NCBI GenBank assembly: GCA_017307285.1
Contig: JAFKFI010000058.1
Span: forward strand, 1 to 63,044
From: Alphaproteobacteria bacterium
GTDB taxonomy: Bacteria; Pseudomonadota; Alphaproteobacteria; Acetobacterales; Acetobacteraceae
Direction: 5' to 3'
DNA: 63,044 bases
In this document: positions 34,492 to 42,597 of the stretch, piece after piece
How positions within the stretch are numbered: the first letter of the stretch is position 1
How the letters are laid out: each line of letters begins with the position of its first letter
Position numbers and translations under genes: made by a program
Notes under the pieces: model-generated
The model's input: only the letters and a program-made list of their open reading frames with translations
Told to the model about the DNA's origin: nothing
The model's database searches: none

Positions 34492-35846
34492 GCGCGAAAA
34501 CCCCTAACGCCGACGCGGTGGCGGATTTCGTTGTCGGCCTTTCGGATTTGGCCCTGCCGGACGATGTCACCATGGCGGCGCGGATGTGCCTGGTGGACTG
34601 GCTGGGTGTCGCCATCGCGGGCCGCGCCGAGGATGCGGCGGGGGCGGTGCTTCGCGTCATCGCCGGCTGGGGCAGCGGGCGGGCGCATATCCTGGGCGGC
34701 GGCACGGCACACGCGGCCGCGGCGGCCATGGCCAATGGCACGATGGCGCATTGCCTGGATTTCGACGACACTCATGTCGGCTCGCTCGCCCATCTGAGCG
34801 GACCAGCCTGGGCGGCCGCCTTCTCGCTCGGCACGCAACGCGGCGCCTCGCCGGACCAGATGATCCGTGCCTTCCTCGCCGGATTTGAAACCGGCGCGCG
34901 GCTTGGCGGCAATGGCATGGGGGAGGCGCTGAACGCGCGCTCGCTGCACTCGACCGGGTTCTTCGGCTGCCTCGCGGCTGCCGCGGCCGGCGCCGCGCTG
35001 CTGCGGCTCGACCGTGACGGGGTGCGGCGAAGCCTTGGCGCGGCGGCGACCCAGGCGGCGGGTCTGACCGCCTCCTTCGGGACGATGGCGAAGCCGTTTC
35101 ATGCCGGGAAGGCCGCCTTCAACGGCTTGCTGTCCGCGGAACTCGCGGACGCCGGCTTCCTCCCCGCTCTCGATCTGCTGGAAGCGGAAGGCGGACTGGC
35201 GGCGGCCCTCGTGCAGGACCGGCGTGCCCGCATGCCGGCGATCGATTTCGGCGATGGGTGGGAGGTGCTGCGCAACACCTTCAAACCCTATGCGTCCTGC
35301 CTGCTGACCCACCCGGTGGTCGATGCGGCGCGGCAACTTGCCGCGGCGGTTCCGTCCACGGCGATCGAGCGAGTGCGTATCGGGGTACATCCAATGGCGA
35401 TCCAGCTTGCCGGTAAGCCGGCGCCTGCGACGCCGCTGGAGGGCAAGTTCAGCACCGCCTTCTGCGCGGCGCTGGGGCTGAGCGGCCATCCCGTGTCCCA
35501 GGGCGATTTCACCGCCGAGCGCCTGGCGGACGCCGGGTTGCGCCGTCTGACCAGCCGTGCCGAACTGATCGAGGAGCCCGGAATCGCCAAGACCGCCGCC
35601 TGGCTTGAACTCACCACCGCCGATGGCGGCACCCGGCGGGCCGACGTGCCGCTCGCGCTCGGCAATCCGGGCCGGCCGATGGGATGGGACGACCTCCGTG
35701 CCAAGTTCCTCGGCCTCGTGGAGCCATCACTCGGAGCAGACGGCGTGGTTTTGTTCGAACACGCCCGCCGCTTCGAGACCGGCGAGAATTTGGCGACTGT
35801 GCTGCGGCTGACCGGGTCGAGGGGCACGAGTGGTAACTTCGGCTGA
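34488..35846 (+). CDS. MmgE/PrpD family protein
   Basis: A 452-residue member of the 2-methylcitrate dehydratase superfamily. The mostly helical domain shows CLVDWLGVAIAGR, HAAAAAMANGTMAHCLDFDDTH (key residues NGTMAHCLDFDDTH) and GTMAKPFHAGKAAFNG, all typical; the second domain begins near ERVRIGVHP. PrpD proteins dehydrate tricarboxylates, but many relatives have other, mostly unknown, substrates such as ring or dicarboxylic acids. I chose the ATG at 34488 overlapping the CoA-transferase stop. Dehydration or isomerisation of a carboxylic intermediate is a guess from context. Confidence 0.88.
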   Translation: MSAKTPNADAVADFVVGLSDLALPDDVTMAARMCLVDWLGVAIAGRAEDAAGAVLRVIAGWGSGRAHILGGGTAHAAAAAMANGTMAHCLDFDDTHVGSLAHLSGPAWAAAFSLGTQRGASPDQMIRAFLAGFETGARLGGNGMGEALNARSLHSTGFFGCLAAAAAGAALLRLDRDGVRRSLGAAATQAAGLTASFGTMAKPFHAGKAAFNGLLSAELADAGFLPALDLLEAEGGLAAALVQDRRARMPAIDFGDGWEVLRNTFKPYASCLLTHPVVDAARQLAAAVPSTAIERVRIGVHPMAIQLAGKPAPATPLEGKFSTAFCAALGLSGHPVSQGDFTAERLADAGLRRLTSRAELIEEPGIAKTAAWLELTTADGGTRRADVPLALGNPGRPMGWDDLRAKFLGLVEPSLGADGVVLFEHARRFETGENLATVLRLTGSRGTSGNFG

Positions 35847-35880
35847 AAGGGAAGGGCAACCGTCGGGGAGCATCCGTTCC

Positions 35881-35944
35881 AGCGGTCTCGCCGGACCGCT
35901 TCCGGTTTGGAAAAGTCCGGTGGCACCCGCCGGACGCCTTTTGT
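35881..35944 (+). terminator. Tandem hairpins ahead of the AliA-like gene; second one terminator-like
   Basis: AGCGGTC (35881-35887) pairs with GACCGCT (35894-35900), and GTCCGGTGG (35915-35923) pairs with CCGCCGGAC (35927-35935) with one G-U pair and a 3-base loop, followed by GCCTTTTGT. The second looks like an intrinsic terminator of the preceding operon. The AliA-like ATG is only 58 bases further on, so the structure may instead be a leader that controls read-through. Confidence 0.6.
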
Positions 35945-36002
35945 AAGCAGGAGAAAGAGAAAACGCGCAACAGGCGTCTCGCACCAGGGAAAGGTCACCG
36001 TC

Positions 36003-37655
36003 ATGCAATTCGATCCGATTCTGCCAGAGGAACGCGTTCGGTCAATGCGCCTGGCCGGCTTCTGGCGGGACAGGCTGCTGACGGATTATCTCGACGAAGC
36101 GGTCGCCGCGGTGCCCGATCGAACCCCCATCATCGCTCACAACAGTATGACGGGCGCGCGAACGATCCTGACCTACCGCGAATTGGCGATGCAGGTGGAT
36201 CGTCTCGCGCTCGGCCTGGCGGGACTTGGCGTCCGGCGGGACGATGTGGTTTCATTCCAGTTGCCGAACTGGTGGCAATTCACGGCGCTCCACCTCGCCT
36301 GCCTGCGCATCGGCGCCGTCACCAATGCCGTGATGCCCATCTTCCGCCAGCGCGAACTCAGTTTTATGCTCGGACTGGCCGAGAGCAGGATCTTCGTCGT
36401 ACCGCGCGAGTTTCGCGGCTTCGACCACGCGGCGATGGCGCGGGAGCTGAAGTTGGGGCTTCCGAATCTCGCGCATGTGCTGGTGATCGGCGGCAGCGGC
36501 GATGAAGCCTTCGAGCGGCTGTTCGAAGGGCCGCCGGACCCCGGCGCGACGGCGCTGTTCGCCTCCCGCCGGCCCGGTGCCGATGACGTGACCCAGATCG
36601 TCTATACATCGGGCACCACCGGCGAGCCCAAGGGCGTCATGCACACCGCCAACACCCTGTTCAACAACGTCAACGCCTGCATCGAACGCACGGGACTGAC
36701 GGCTGCTGATGTGCTGCTGATGTCCTCCCCACTGGCCCATCAGACCGGGTTCCTGTACGGGGTGATGGCCCCGATCGTGCTGGGTGCCACGCAGGTGCTA
36801 CAGGATATCTGGCAGCCGGAGATGGCCGCCGACCTGATCCAAAGCGAGGGCGTGACATTTACCATGGGATCCACGCCTTTCCTGTCCGACCTGACCGAGG
36901 TCGCGGGCAGCCGCCCCGACGCGATGCGGACGTTGCGTCTCTTCATCGCCGCCGGGGCACCAATTCCCCGGGTGCTGGCGCGCCGGGCCTCCGAACTGCT
37001 CGGCGCGACGATCTGCTCAGTCTGGGGCATGACGGAAAATGGCGCGGTCACCTGCACCCGGCCGGAAGACCCACCGGAAAGAGCTTTGGAAACCGACGGA
37101 TGCGCGCTGGCGGGGATGGAAGTGCGCGTGGTCGATCTGGACGGCGTGCCGCTTCCACCCGGGCAGGAGGGGCGGCTGCAAGCCCGCGGCGCCAGCAATT
37201 TCGTCGGCTATCTGCGCCGGCCGCAATGGTATGGCATGGACGAAGATGGCTGGTTCGAAACCGGCGACCTCGCGCGCATGGATGCCGCCGGCTATATCCG
37301 CATCACCGGCCGGGCTAAGGACATCATTATCCGCGGCGGCGAGAACATCCCGGTCGTGGAGGTCGAGGGACTGATTTATCGGCACCCGGCGGTGCAGGAG
37401 GCCGCGGTTGTCGGCACGCCCGACGCGCGCCTGGGCGAACGCGCCGTCGCCTTCGTCGTGCTGCGTGAAGGCCTCAACCTGACGCTGCCCGAACTCGTGG
37501 CCTTCCTGCTCGCGCAGAAGATGGCCAAGCAATACATGCCAGAACGTCTTGAGATCGTGGAGCAGATGCCGAAGACCACCTCGGGCAAAATCCAAAAATT
37601 CCGTCTGCGGGAGCAAGTGCGGACTTCAGCGGCGGATCCAACGTCCGCAGCCTGA
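36003..37655 (+). CDS. aliA: Cyclohexanecarboxylate-CoA ligase-like AMP-forming ligase
   Basis: A 550-residue adenylate-forming enzyme. The opening MQFDPILPEERVRSMRLAGFW resembles AliA of Rhodopseudomonas (key residues MQFDP and GFWRD). The P-loop is IVYTSGTTGEPKG, the substrate segment SVWGMTENGAVTC, the hinge GRAKDIIIRGGENIPVVEVE, and the catalytic lysine is in TTSGKIQKF. It would activate cyclohexanecarboxylate or a related alicyclic acid. The frame is open from 35907, but the ATG at 36003 matches the family start. It pairs functionally with the BadI-like gene at 13093. Other alicyclic or medium-chain acids are possible substrates. Confidence 0.87.
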   Translation: MQFDPILPEERVRSMRLAGFWRDRLLTDYLDEAVAAVPDRTPIIAHNSMTGARTILTYRELAMQVDRLALGLAGLGVRRDDVVSFQLPNWWQFTALHLACLRIGAVTNAVMPIFRQRELSFMLGLAESRIFVVPREFRGFDHAAMARELKLGLPNLAHVLVIGGSGDEAFERLFEGPPDPGATALFASRRPGADDVTQIVYTSGTTGEPKGVMHTANTLFNNVNACIERTGLTAADVLLMSSPLAHQTGFLYGVMAPIVLGATQVLQDIWQPEMAADLIQSEGVTFTMGSTPFLSDLTEVAGSRPDAMRTLRLFIAAGAPIPRVLARRASELLGATICSVWGMTENGAVTCTRPEDPPERALETDGCALAGMEVRVVDLDGVPLPPGQEGRLQARGASNFVGYLRRPQWYGMDEDGWFETGDLARMDAAGYIRITGRAKDIIIRGGENIPVVEVEGLIYRHPAVQEAAVVGTPDARLGERAVAFVVLREGLNLTLPELVAFLLAQKMAKQYMPERLEIVEQMPKTTSGKIQKFRLREQVRTSAADPTSAA

Positions 37656-37722
37656 ACAGGGGGCGGATGACACGGCCATGGTGCGGCCATGTCCGCCAGA
37701 AAACGCCGGGGCAATTCTTCCG

Positions 37723-39369
37723 CTAGGTTAGCACCATCGACGCATAGCCTGCGGCCGCGACCGCGTCGCAGCGTTCCCGATAAGCCGGCGCGCCGCCCTG
37801 GTATTGCAGGATACGCCGGACAGTCTTGCCCTCGACATTGGAGTTGATGCCGGTTGCCCAGGAATCGACCTGGGTATAGAGCATCCCGTCAGCGAGTTCC
37901 TCGATGTGTCGCGACCATTCGGTTTCGGCCTCAGGTGTCGCGTCGAATCGGGTGATGCCACGGTCGCGTGCCGCACGCATCAGGCCGGTGATCCAATCCA
38001 CGTTCTGCTCGATGCACCGGGGAATGTTGCAGCGGGTAGAGGCGTTGTGCGGCCCGACGATCGTCAGCATGTTGGGAAAGCCAGCCGACATCAGGCCCAG
38101 AAAGGTTTTCGGCCCTTCCGCCCAGTGGTCCTTCAACCGTCGGCCGCCGGTGCCGCGAAACTCGATCCGGTCGAATGCGCCGGTGATGGCGTCGAAACCG
38201 GTCGCGTAAATGATCATGTCGAACTCGTACTCGGCATCACTGGTTTTTATGCCCGTCTCGGTGATCCGCTCGATCGACGTCTTCCGCGTATCCACCAGCC
38301 GGACATGCGGCAGGTTGTAGGCCTCGAAGTAGTGGGTCTCCTGCGGCACGCGGCGGGTGCCGAAGCCGTGGCATTTTGGGATCAGCATCTCCGCCACCTT
38401 CGGGTCCTTCACCCGCTGGCGTATCTTGCGGGCGATGAAGTCGCTGAACAACGTATTCGCCTTCGGGTCGGTCAGGACATCGCGGAAATTCGCCATCCAG
38501 ATGGCGAAGCCGGGTTCGCTGTAAAGCTTCTCCCAGAAGGCCTCGCGCTCCTCCTCCGTCACCTCGAAGGTGCCACGCGGGTCGGTGTTGTGGATGTAGC
38601 AGCCCGGCGTCCGGCGCAGCAGCTCGAACATCGCCGGGTAGCCGGCCTTGATCTTCTTCTGCTCCTCTTCGGTAATCTTGCGGTTGTGCAGCGGGGTGCA
38701 CCAGTTGGGCGTGCGCTGGAAGACGGTCAGTTGTCCCACCAGCGGCGCGATTGTCTGGATGACCTGCACGCCGGTCGCGCCAGTGCCGATCACGGCGACG
38801 CGCTTGCCCGCGAAGTCCACCGCCTCGTGCGGCCAGCGATAGGTGTGGAAAGACTGGCCGCGGAAGCTGCTGACACCCAGGATGCGGGGCAGGGTATCCG
38901 CGGACAGCGGACCGATGGCGGTGATCAGGAAGCGCGTGAGGAAGCGCTCGCCATTGTCCAGAGTCACCTCCCAGCGACGTGCGGTCTCGTCGAAGGTGGC
39001 GGCGGAAACGCGGCTGTCGAACTGGATGTTGCGCCGCAAATCGAACCGGTCAGCGACGTGGTTCAGGTAGCGCAACGTTTCAGTCTGGGGCGCGAAATGC
39101 TCGCTCCAGTTCCACTCCTCCAGCAACGCCTCGGAAAACGAATAGCCGTAGGTGTAGCTTTCCGAATCGAAACGCGCGCCGGGGTAGCGGTTCCAATACC
39201 AGGTGCCGCCCACGCCGCTGCCCGTTTCAAAGACCCGCACGGACAGGCCGAGCTCCCGCAGTCGATAGAGCTGGTACATTCCAGCGATGCCGGCGCCGAT
39301 GATGATGGTGTCATAAGTCTTGTTCGTCGTCGCATCCAAATCGGCGGCGGCAAGCTGGGTGTCAGGCAT
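37723..39369 (-). CDS. Baeyer-Villiger monooxygenase (cyclohexanone/phenylacetone MO type)
   Basis: A 548-residue FAD and NADPH enzyme. The first Rossmann motif is IIIGAGIAGMYQLYRL, the family fingerprint FxGxxxHxxxWP is FRGQSFHTYRWP, and the NADPH motif is VAVIGTGATGVQ; GGTWYWNRYPGARFD and the IIYATGFDAITG strand are also present. These enzymes insert oxygen next to a ketone and make lactones or esters. The gene lies 27 bases downstream of two CYP153-type genes and a ferredoxin, so the likely route is ring hydroxylation, ketone formation and lactone formation. The dehydrogenase for the alcohol step is not in this operon. Confidence 0.92.
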   Translation of the reverse strand: MPDTQLAAADLDATTNKTYDTIIIGAGIAGMYQLYRLRELGLSVRVFETGSGVGGTWYWNRYPGARFDSESYTYGYSFSEALLEEWNWSEHFAPQTETLRYLNHVADRFDLRRNIQFDSRVSAATFDETARRWEVTLDNGERFLTRFLITAIGPLSADTLPRILGVSSFRGQSFHTYRWPHEAVDFAGKRVAVIGTGATGVQVIQTIAPLVGQLTVFQRTPNWCTPLHNRKITEEEQKKIKAGYPAMFELLRRTPGCYIHNTDPRGTFEVTEEEREAFWEKLYSEPGFAIWMANFRDVLTDPKANTLFSDFIARKIRQRVKDPKVAEMLIPKCHGFGTRRVPQETHYFEAYNLPHVRLVDTRKTSIERITETGIKTSDAEYEFDMIIYATGFDAITGAFDRIEFRGTGGRRLKDHWAEGPKTFLGLMSAGFPNMLTIVGPHNASTRCNIPRCIEQNVDWITGLMRAARDRGITRFDATPEAETEWSRHIEELADGMLYTQVDSWATGINSNVEGKTVRRILQYQGGAPAYRERCDAVAAAGYASMVLT

Positions 39370-39396
39370 GCAATATCACTCCCCTGTCCGAACCGG

Positions 39397-40647
39397 CTAA
39401 CGAATGCGTACCGGCAATGATTTGATGCCGTGGATGAAGTTCGAGTAAACGCGCCGCGGTTCGCCCATCATCTCGATCACCGGAAAACGCGGCAGCAATT
39501 CTTCCCACAGGATGCGCAGCTGCAACTCGGCCAGCCGGTTGCCCACGCAGCGATGGATGCCGAAACCAAACGACAAGTGTTCGCGTGGCCGCGGGCGGTC
39601 GATAATGAAACGATCCGGTTCGGTGATCGCCTCCTCGTCCCTGTTGCCCGAGATGTACCACATCACGACTTTGTCACCTTTGCGCACCTGCTTACCGCCA
39701 ATTTCGACGTCCGCCAGGGCGGTTCGGCGCATGTGGATGATCGGAGTCTGGTAGCGGATGATCTCTGGCACCAAGCTGTTCACCAGCGCCGGATTGGCGC
39801 GCAGTTTCTGGTATTGGTCCGGGTTCTGGCTCAGCGCCCACAGTCCGCCCGTCATCGAATTCCGGGTGGTGTCGTTGCCGCCGACGATCAGCAGCCCAAG
39901 CGTCCCCATGAACTCGTCCGGCGTCAGGTTCTTCGTCGCCTCGCCATGCGCCAGCATCGACAGCAGATCGAAGCGCGGCGGCATCCTGGCCCGCTCGTTC
40001 CAAAGTTCCGCCATGAACTGGGCCATTTCACCCAGCTTGGCGTGACGCTCCTCTTCCGAACGGACGGGCGAGTCCGGCGCGTTTACGTTTGCGATCGCCA
40101 CGTCCGACCAGTAGGTGAGCTTGCGGCGCTCCTCGAACGGAAAATCGAGCAATGTGGCGAGCATCATTGTCGTGAGTTCGATCGAAACCCGGTCCACCCA
40201 ATCGAACGTCTCGCCACGCGGCAATGCCTCCAGGATCTGGATGGTTCGCTCCCGGATAAGCCCCTCCATGTTGGCGAGGTTCAGCGGTGCGACGATCGGA
40301 CTGACCACCTTCCTCTGCTCATCGTGACGAGGCGGGTCCATGCGGATGAAACTGGGCCGGGAGAGTCCCTTAGGCGGATCCTCGATCTGGATGCCGCCCA
40401 GGGCGTTTTCCGAAGAAAAGACCGTGTGGTTCACCTCAACTTTCATGATGTCCTTGTATTTGGACAGGGACCAGTACGGCCCGTACGCGCTGTCGGCGGT
40501 GAAATGCACCGGCGCCTCCCGCCGCAGCCGTTCGAAGTACGGCTGCCAACTGTCGTTTTCGTAAATCGCGGGATCGCTTACATCGATCTGGTCGAGCCGT
40601 GCGGCGAACACATCGGCCCGGGTATCGTAGCTGACGGGTGCATTCAT
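39397..40647 (-). CDS. Cytochrome P450, CYP153-type
   Basis: A 416-residue soluble P450. The I-helix oxygen motif is VGGNDTTRNSMTGG, the K-helix ExxR is EIIR, and the haem loop is FGFGIHRCVGNRLAEL with the thiolate at C367. The whole C-terminal half, including MWYISGNRDEEAI, resembles CYP153A alkane and terpene hydroxylases as I recall them. CYP153 enzymes hydroxylate terminal or allylic carbons of alkanes, cycloalkanes and limonene. The ATG at 40647 has GGAG six bases upstream. Electrons should come from the ferredoxin encoded at 42040. No reductase gene is seen nearby. Confidence 0.93.
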   Translation of the reverse strand: MNAPVSYDTRADVFAARLDQIDVSDPAIYENDSWQPYFERLRREAPVHFTADSAYGPYWSLSKYKDIMKVEVNHTVFSSENALGGIQIEDPPKGLSRPSFIRMDPPRHDEQRKVVSPIVAPLNLANMEGLIRERTIQILEALPRGETFDWVDRVSIELTTMMLATLLDFPFEERRKLTYWSDVAIANVNAPDSPVRSEEERHAKLGEMAQFMAELWNERARMPPRFDLLSMLAHGEATKNLTPDEFMGTLGLLIVGGNDTTRNSMTGGLWALSQNPDQYQKLRANPALVNSLVPEIIRYQTPIIHMRRTALADVEIGGKQVRKGDKVVMWYISGNRDEEAITEPDRFIIDRPRPREHLSFGFGIHRCVGNRLAELQLRILWEELLPRFPVIEMMGEPRRVYSNFIHGIKSLPVRIR

Positions 40648-40690
40648 CAAAGGCTCCTACGTCCGGGTAATAAATAGGTTAGCCTGCAGG

Positions 40691-41947
40691 TCAGGCCGGG
40701 ATACGAACCGGCAGTGAAGTGATCCCGTGAATCTGGTTCGAGTAGAGCCGTTCCGGTTCGTCCATTAACTCGATCATCGGGAAACGCTTGAGGATCTCTT
40801 CCCACAGAATGGTGAGCTGAAGCTCGGCGAGCCGGTTGCCGACGCAGCGATGGATGCCGAAACCAAACGACAGATGCTGGCGCGGACGCGCGCGGTCGAT
40901 AATGAACTCGTTCGCGCGCTCGATCCCTTCCTCGTCGCGGTTGCCCGAGATATACCACATGATCACCTTGTCCCCAGCGCGGATCTGCTTGCCGCCGACT
41001 TCGAAGTCGGCCACCGCATTGCGCCGCATGTGCAGGATCGGCGTCTGCCAGCGGATGATCTCCGGCACCAGGCTGGTGACCAGCGTCGGGTTTTCACGCA
41101 GTTTGCGGTACTCATCGGGATGCTTGTTGAGCGCCCAGATGCCGCCGGACATCGAATTACGGGTGGTGTCATTGCCCCCCACAATCAGCAGCCCGAGATT
41201 TCCCAGGAACTCCTGCGGCTTCTTGTAGAGATCACGCGTCGCCTCGCCATGCGCGAGCATCGAAATAAGATCGGGGCGAGGTTCGGAATTCGCCCGCTCG
41301 TGCCACAGCCGGGTGAAATATTCCAGCGCTTGGCCTAAAATTTCGAAACGCTTCGCCTCGGAATCGACCTCACCGCCAGCGTTGACGTCGGCGGTGACGG
41401 TGTCCGACCAATACGTTAGCTTGTGCCGGTCCTCAAACGGGAAATCGAACAGCGTGGCCAGCATCTGCGTGGTCAGTTCGATGGCGACGCGCGGCACGAA
41501 GTCGAATGTCTCGCCGCGCGGCAATCCGTCCAGCACCCGCCCGGTGCGCTCGCGGATGGTCCCCGCCATCTTCTGCAGGTTCATCGGAGCGACGATCGGG
41601 CTGACTACCTTGCGTTGCTCGTCGTGCTCCGGGGGGTCCATCGATATGAAGCTGGGACGCCGGTACTGCATTTCCCGGTCGGTTATGATGATGCCGCCCA
41701 GACGGTAGTCGGACGAGAACACCTGAGGGTTCGTCTCGACCTGCATGATGTCCTTGTATTTGGTGATCGACCAGAACGAGCCATACATGCCGTTCTCGCG
41801 CCAATGCACCGGGTCCTCCCGCCGCAGACGCTCGAAGTACGGGGCGTAGATATCGTCCTGGTATAGCTTAGGATCGCTGGGATCGAACTGGTCCAGGGAA
41901 ATCGCATGGGCATCCGAAAGCGGATCAAAGTGGACGGGAGCGTTCAT
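40691..41947 (-). CDS. Cytochrome P450, CYP153-type (second copy)
   Basis: A 418-residue P450, a close paralogue of the next gene downstream. It shows FISMDPPEHDEQRKVVSPIV, VGGNDTTRNSMSGG, EIIR and FGFGIHRCVGNRLAEL with the haem cysteine at C368. The I-helix, haem loop and C-terminal SLPVRIP are shared, while the N-terminal third differs, so the pair may divide the substrate range. The frame extends to 42199, but the ATG at 41947 follows AGGAGG and starts the conserved protein; the rest would overlap the ferredoxin gene. Confidence 0.93.
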   Translation of the reverse strand: MNAPVHFDPLSDAHAISLDQFDPSDPKLYQDDIYAPYFERLRREDPVHWRENGMYGSFWSITKYKDIMQVETNPQVFSSDYRLGGIIITDREMQYRRPSFISMDPPEHDEQRKVVSPIVAPMNLQKMAGTIRERTGRVLDGLPRGETFDFVPRVAIELTTQMLATLFDFPFEDRHKLTYWSDTVTADVNAGGEVDSEAKRFEILGQALEYFTRLWHERANSEPRPDLISMLAHGEATRDLYKKPQEFLGNLGLLIVGGNDTTRNSMSGGIWALNKHPDEYRKLRENPTLVTSLVPEIIRWQTPILHMRRNAVADFEVGGKQIRAGDKVIMWYISGNRDEEGIERANEFIIDRARPRQHLSFGFGIHRCVGNRLAELQLTILWEEILKRFPMIELMDEPERLYSNQIHGITSLPVRIPA

Positions 41948-42039
41948 GGATGTATTGCCTCCTGTGCTTTGTTTTTTGAAGTTGAGGATTCTATCATATC
42001 TTATCGGCCGCGCCCGATGGTCTGCCGCCGTCGATACGC

Positions 42040-42366
42040 TTAGTGCTGATCCTCGGGCAGCCGTACGACGAGACCGTCCAGTTCCGGCGTCATGGCAATC
42101 TGGCACGCCAGCCGTGAATTGGGCTGAGAAACCGCGGCGAAGCTCAGCATACTGGCCTCCTGCGAACCCTCCGGCGGCAAGCCTGTCTTGTTCAGCCATT
42201 CCAGCTCAACGTAGACATGGCAGGTCGCGCAGGCGCACTCGCCGCCGCAATCGGCATCGATGCCGGGAACAGCATTGTCCACAGCGCCGCGCATCACGGA
42301 TAGTCCTTCCGGCACGAACACATCATGCGCCGTTCCGTCATACTGGATGTAAGTGACTTTCAGCAT
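42040..42366 (-). CDS. [2Fe-2S] ferredoxin (P450 redox partner)
   Basis: A 108-residue adrenodoxin/putidaredoxin-type ferredoxin. The cluster ligands fit C40-x5-C46-x2-C49 and C88 (in [13 protein letters not shown] and RLACQI), with one extra cysteine at C44. It is the first gene of the operon and would deliver electrons to the two CYP153-type P450s. The in-frame start could be further upstream, but the ATG at 42366 matches the family start ([11 protein letters not shown]) and has GAGAGG before it. A ferredoxin reductase is missing from the window, so one must be supplied from elsewhere. Confidence 0.92.
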   Translation of the reverse strand: MLKVTYIQYDGTAHDVFVPEGLSVMRGAVDNAVPGIDADCGGECACATCHVYVELEWLNKTGLPPEGSQEASMLSFAAVSQPNSRLACQIAMTPELDGLVVRLPEDQH

Positions 42367-42551
42367 CTCGCCTCTCGTTTTTCTTGTCGTGGCCATTTCC
42401 GTCGCCCGCCGGTTCCACCCATGCGCGGTGCTCGTGGGTTGCACCCCCTATGGTTGCCTTGCGAGCGTTTAGCGGCGGGTCCACATGGCGGCGGTCTTGC
42501 CATCGCGATTTATACCGGCTATTGCAGATTATAGAACAAGCGTTAGGTAGA

Positions 42552-42569
42552 GTGCCTTGCCAAAGGCAC
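42552..42569. promoter_or_regulatory. Inverted repeat GTGCCTT-n4-AAGGCAC in a divergent gap
   Basis: Perfect 7-base arms with a 4-base centre, 29 bases before the dehydrogenase ATG at 42598, inside the 231-base gap 42367-42597 between the P450 operon (minus) and the dehydrogenase operon (plus). It may be an operator or a small hairpin in the 5' leader. No known consensus is claimed. Confidence 0.4.
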
Positions 42570-42597
42570 GAAGTCAACCGCGATAACGGGGTGCGCA

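Noticed and set aside
37662-37697. Imperfect hairpin GGCGGA/TCCGCC between the convergent AliA-like and Baeyer-Villiger genes
   Set aside because: Only six paired bases are certain and no T tract follows, so I do not list it as a terminator.
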